NCBI RefSeq assembly: GCF_040796495.1
Contig: NZ_JBFNQN010000008.1
Location: forward strand, 222,072 to 286,071
Reading direction: 5' to 3'
Length of the DNA stretch: 64,000 nucleotides
Source of the DNA: Kineococcus endophyticus
GTDB lineage: Bacteria > Actinomycetota > Actinomycetes > Actinomycetales > Kineococcaceae
In this document: positions 62,253-64,000 of the stretch, one piece after another
Numbering within the stretch: position 1 is the stretch's first letter
Layout: each line of letters starts with the position of its first letter
Program-made: the position numbers and the translations under genes
Notes under the pieces: model-generated
Seen by the model: only the letters and a program-made list of their open reading frames with translations
The model's database searches: none
What the model was told of the DNA's origin: nothing

Positions 62253-62292
62253 AGCGTGCCGCTGCCCGGTCGGGGATCCGCAGCGGCACGCT
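62253..62292. terminator. Large perfect hairpin upstream of the phosphotransferase gene
   Basis: A perfect 13-base-pair stem (AGCGTGCCGCTGC with its complement) closes a 14-base loop. It sits between two divergent genes, where no terminator is expected, and overlaps the likely -35 region of the minus-strand gene. It may be a leftover terminator or an operator-like structure. Confidence 0.55.
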
Positions 62293-62430
62293 CCCGAACG
62301 ACGATCGTCAGTGGGACTGACGGGAGCGCTTCGACTCACCGCCCATGCCGATGTCCGGACGCAAGCCGAGCAGGACGATCACCCGCACATCGCCGATGAC
62401 CGTGCTCTCGATCCACGGCAGTCTGAGCAG

Positions 62431-62991
62431 GTGACCAGCCACCCGCCGCCCTTCCTCGAGGAACTGGGAGTCCTCGCCCACGGTCCCGCGGTCCTCAGCA
62501 CAGGACCGGAGATCGGCATCGGACTGCGCTGCGTCTTCGCCTACCCGGAGGGGCTGCTGCTCTCGATCCAGGTCAAGGCCATCGGGCGAGCCGCCGGCGA
62601 CGCCCGCGAAGGTGACCGCCACGGCACCCGAGGCGGTCCTCGAGGCGGCCGTCGCCAGCCGCGTCGGCCCGACCAGCGCCGGCGGCCCGTGAACGCCGTC
62701 CGGTTGTCCGTCATCGCCCCCCAAACCGAGAGCGAACCTCCGCCGCAGACCGCACCCGAACTGCACCACCACCTCCACCAGGCCGCCCACACCACACGCG
62801 GGAGCTGCCAGGACGAGCCGGGCGCCCCCGTCCACATCCAGGACATCGACGTGTGGTGGCCCGCCCTGCCCCTGCGCTCTCGCCTCACCCTGCAGGCCGG
62901 CTGGCCTGAACTGAGCGCTCCCCTGACCACGACGGTGCTGGAACTGCAGGGCTTGAACCGACTGCAGGACAGCGTGGTGAGCCTGCGGTGA
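62431..62991 (+). CDS. Unknown protein, tandem copy 1 (contains an out-of-frame segment)
   Basis: As a single frame this gives 186 residues. The start (LGVLAHGPAVLSTGPEIGIGLRCVFAYPEG) and the end (LQAGWPELSAPLTTTVLELQGLNRLQDSVVSL) match copy 2 next door, but residues about 51-86 are Arg/Gly-rich noise. In the +1 frame (62582-62689) the same bases give a normal-looking sequence, and that frame ends in TGA overlapping a GTG at 62689. It therefore looks like two compensating indels, or a decayed gene. GTG start; CAGTCT ends six bases upstream. Confidence 0.55.
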   Translation: MTSHPPPFLEELGVLAHGPAVLSTGPEIGIGLRCVFAYPEGLLLSIQVKAIGRAAGDAREGDRHGTRGGPRGGRRQPRRPDQRRRPVNAVRLSVIAPQTESEPPPQTAPELHHHLHQAAHTTRGSCQDEPGAPVHIQDIDVWWPALPLRSRLTLQAGWPELSAPLTTTVLELQGLNRLQDSVVSLR

Positions 62992-63521
62992 CGACGCATC
63001 CATGGAACGTCGAGGAGTCCGACGACACCTGGCGGCGGCTGGGCGCCGTCGTGCACGGGCCCGCGGTCCTAGCCCGTGCTCCCGGCATCGCGGTGGGTCT
63101 GCGCTGCGTCTTCGCCTACCCCGACAGTCTCAGCGTCTGGCTGCTCGCCCGCGCCGACGCGGCGCTGATCCCCCAGGACCTGCCGCCGCGCAGCGACGCC
63201 GAGGCCGCCGTGCAGTCGCAATGGGAAGCGTTGTGGCCGGGGCGACCCCACGATCCCCTCGTCCACGTCACCTTGGACCACGGCCCCCAGCGGCGGCTGT
63301 CCTGGGCCGAACGCCGCGACGACTCCACGCTGGACGGTGTCCGGTACATCTCCAGCGCATCGCGCATCCTGGGCCTGCCAGCGGGCGGGCAGCTCGACTT
63401 CGAGGTGTCCTGGGGGCCGGCCCTGGCCCCGGTCTCCACCCGAGTGCAGCTGTCGCACCTGCAGCGCCTCACGGACAGGGCGCTGCTTCTCCTCGACGAC
63501 CCGCGCTCCTCACCGACCTGA
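62988..63521 (+). CDS. Unknown protein, tandem copy 2
   Basis: A 177-residue protein, GTG start overlapping the stop of copy 1. Shared motif with copy 1: LGxxxHGPAVLxxxPxIxxGLRCVFAYP near the N-terminus and a related W-rich C-terminal beta/helix. I do not recognise the family. No signal peptide or membrane helix. The tandem duplication and position near an IS element fit accessory genes, for example immunity-type proteins, but nothing in the sequence proves that. Confidence 0.65.
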   Translation: MTTHPWNVEESDDTWRRLGAVVHGPAVLARAPGIAVGLRCVFAYPDSLSVWLLARADAALIPQDLPPRSDAEAAVQSQWEALWPGRPHDPLVHVTLDHGPQRRLSWAERRDDSTLDGVRYISSASRILGLPAGGQLDFEVSWGPALAPVSTRVQLSHLQRLTDRALLLLDDPRSSPT

Positions 63522-63552
63522 CGTGCTCGCGCGGTGGTCCCGGTTCGGTTGC

Positions 63553-63648
63553 TCATACCGCTGCTGCGGCGACCTCACGGTCATCCCACAGTCTGCGCGG
63601 CGCAAGGTCATCCCGCCGTCGGACGTCGCTGCGGTCACGACTGCTCAT
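63553..63648 (-). CDS. Very small ORF beyond the IS-cut gene remnant
   Basis: 31 codons reading MSSRDRSDVRRRDDLAPRRL and onward, with GAAGGA seven bases before the ATG. It comes directly after the remnant's stop on the same strand. Without homologues in view it may be chance. Confidence 0.2.
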   Translation of the reverse strand: MSSRDRSDVRRRDDLAPRRLWDDREVAAAAV

Positions 63649-63666
63649 GGTCATTCCTTCGCGGCG

Positions 63667-63872
63667 TCACCACAGCCTGACCAGACCTGCCACCGCCGAG
63701 TAGACGACAGGGATGCCCACCGCTTCCACCAACAGGCGCCCCCCAGTCGCACGCACCCGTTCACTGCGCCGGCGACCAGGTGCCGCCACCACTGCCTGCT
63801 GCAGCTCATCGACTGCTCGAGACAGCAACCGGTCACCGAAGATCGACAGCAGCAGAGAGGACGACAGACCGA
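63667..63872 (-). pseudogene. 3' remnant of an unknown gene, cut off by the IS element
   Basis: About 68 codons read LSSSLLLSIFGDRLLSRAVD and on to VEAVGIPVVYSAVAGLVRLW, then TGA, with normal G/C-rich third positions. No start codon precedes it; upstream the frame runs straight into the IS end. It is therefore the C-terminal part of a gene whose beginning was lost when the element inserted. The last helix is hydrophobic. Confidence 0.5.
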
Positions 63873-64000
63873 AGGGTCTGCCCCCAGTCTCGTTGACCCT
63901 CGTCGTTAGGGGCGGTCAGGCCGCGGCAGCGGCTTGAAGAAGTGTCTCGTACTCGATGGGGGTCAGGCGACCGAGCGCCTGCTGCCGGCGACGGCGGTGG
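63873..64000 (-). mobile_element. End of an IS3-family insertion sequence
   Basis: Contains the last codons of the transposase and, after its stop, about 45 bases ending around GGTCTGCCCCCAGTCTCG (plus strand, from 63874), taken as the terminal inverted repeat. The rest of the element is beyond the window, so the inverted repeat cannot be confirmed. Confidence 0.6.
63916..64000 (-). CDS. IS3-family transposase (OrfB), C-terminal end only
   Basis: 27 codons before TGA read HRRRRQQALGRLTPIEYETL and end in five alanines. The (R/H)xALGxLTPxEYE pattern is the conserved C-terminal end of the integrase core of IS3-family OrfB proteins. The remaining part lies outside the window. Confidence 0.8.
   Translation of the reverse strand, partial: HRRRRQQALGRLTPIEYETLLQAAAAA

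Noticed and set aside
62308..63003. A 231-codon minus-strand gene opposite the first tandem paralogue
   Set aside because: Antisense to a gene with a recognisable paralogue next door; the plus-strand similarity between copies 1 and 2 decides the coding strand.
63337..63909. A 190-codon plus-strand open frame across the IS-cut region
   Set aside because: It spans the end of the second paralogue and the IS boundary and has Arg/Pro/Ser-rich composition; the minus-strand frame has better codon use.
1..64000. tRNA genes, rRNA genes, CRISPR arrays, an integrase with attachment sites
   Set aside because: None was seen: no cloverleaf with a T-loop motif, no regularly spaced repeats, and no tyrosine or serine recombinase. 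Only the IS3-type end at 63.9 kb is mobile.

Overview
The window is a stretch of very GC-rich actinobacterial chromosome with strong G/C bias at third codon positions and many GTG starts. It carries a Pup-proteasome system (pafA, prcA, prcB, pup, dop, arc), mycothiol ligase mshC, LLM and PPOX-type oxidoreductases, and DUF222-HNH, DUF3090 and SCO1664-type genes. This set is typical of Actinomycetia. It would fit a Kineococcus-like member of the Kineosporiales, but the genus cannot be decided from this sequence alone.

Layout. 1-11.0 kb: the proteasome locus on the minus strand (arc, then a MacAB-like exporter, dop, pup, prcB, prcA, pafA), with a Nudix gene and an acyltransferase gene on the plus strand between arc and the exporter. 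11.2-14.5 kb: a kynU-kynA-formamidase operon for tryptophan to anthranilate. 14.5-23.4 kb: mixed genes (YihY, SBF transporter, M20 peptidase, sulfurtransferase, DUF222-HNH, Gfo/ThuA pair). 23.4-38.9 kb: trmI, M50 protease, RecB nuclease, PAC2, three tandem AIM24 genes, M19 dipeptidase, mshC, SCO1664 and DUF3090 families, a phosphatase, corA and uppP. Many of these keep the company they keep around the mycobacterial proteasome locus. 39-47 kb: APC permease, LLM oxidoreductase with MarR, two paralogous DUF4190/DUF4352-like membrane proteins, GrpB, ABC exporter. 47.3-52.8 kb: two two-component systems and a permease. 52.9-61.2 kb: PPOX, EAL phosphodiesterase, lytic transglycosylase, ECF sigma with its zinc anti-sigma, an APH(3')-like kinase, a YlmA-like ATPase. 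61.2-64.0 kb: an accessory end with an APH-type kinase, two tandem unknown paralogues (one with a visibly out-of-frame segment), a gene remnant cut off by an IS3-family element, and the 3' end of that element's transposase at the window edge.

The most pervasive signal is regulatory. About twenty genes on both strands have a TANNNT hexamer ending 6-8 bases before the start codon. That spacing puts transcription initiation on or next to the start codon, so these mRNAs are probably leaderless. At three loci (M50 protease, ABC exporter, corA) the codon at that spacing opens a tiny ORF (4-16 codons) whose TGA overlaps the GTG of the real gene as GTGA. This looks like leaderless leader peptides coupled to the downstream gene.

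No tRNA, rRNA, CRISPR array or replication origin was seen. Start choices rest on Shine-Dalgarno or -10 spacing and family length. All functional calls are from reading the translated sequence, without database searches.
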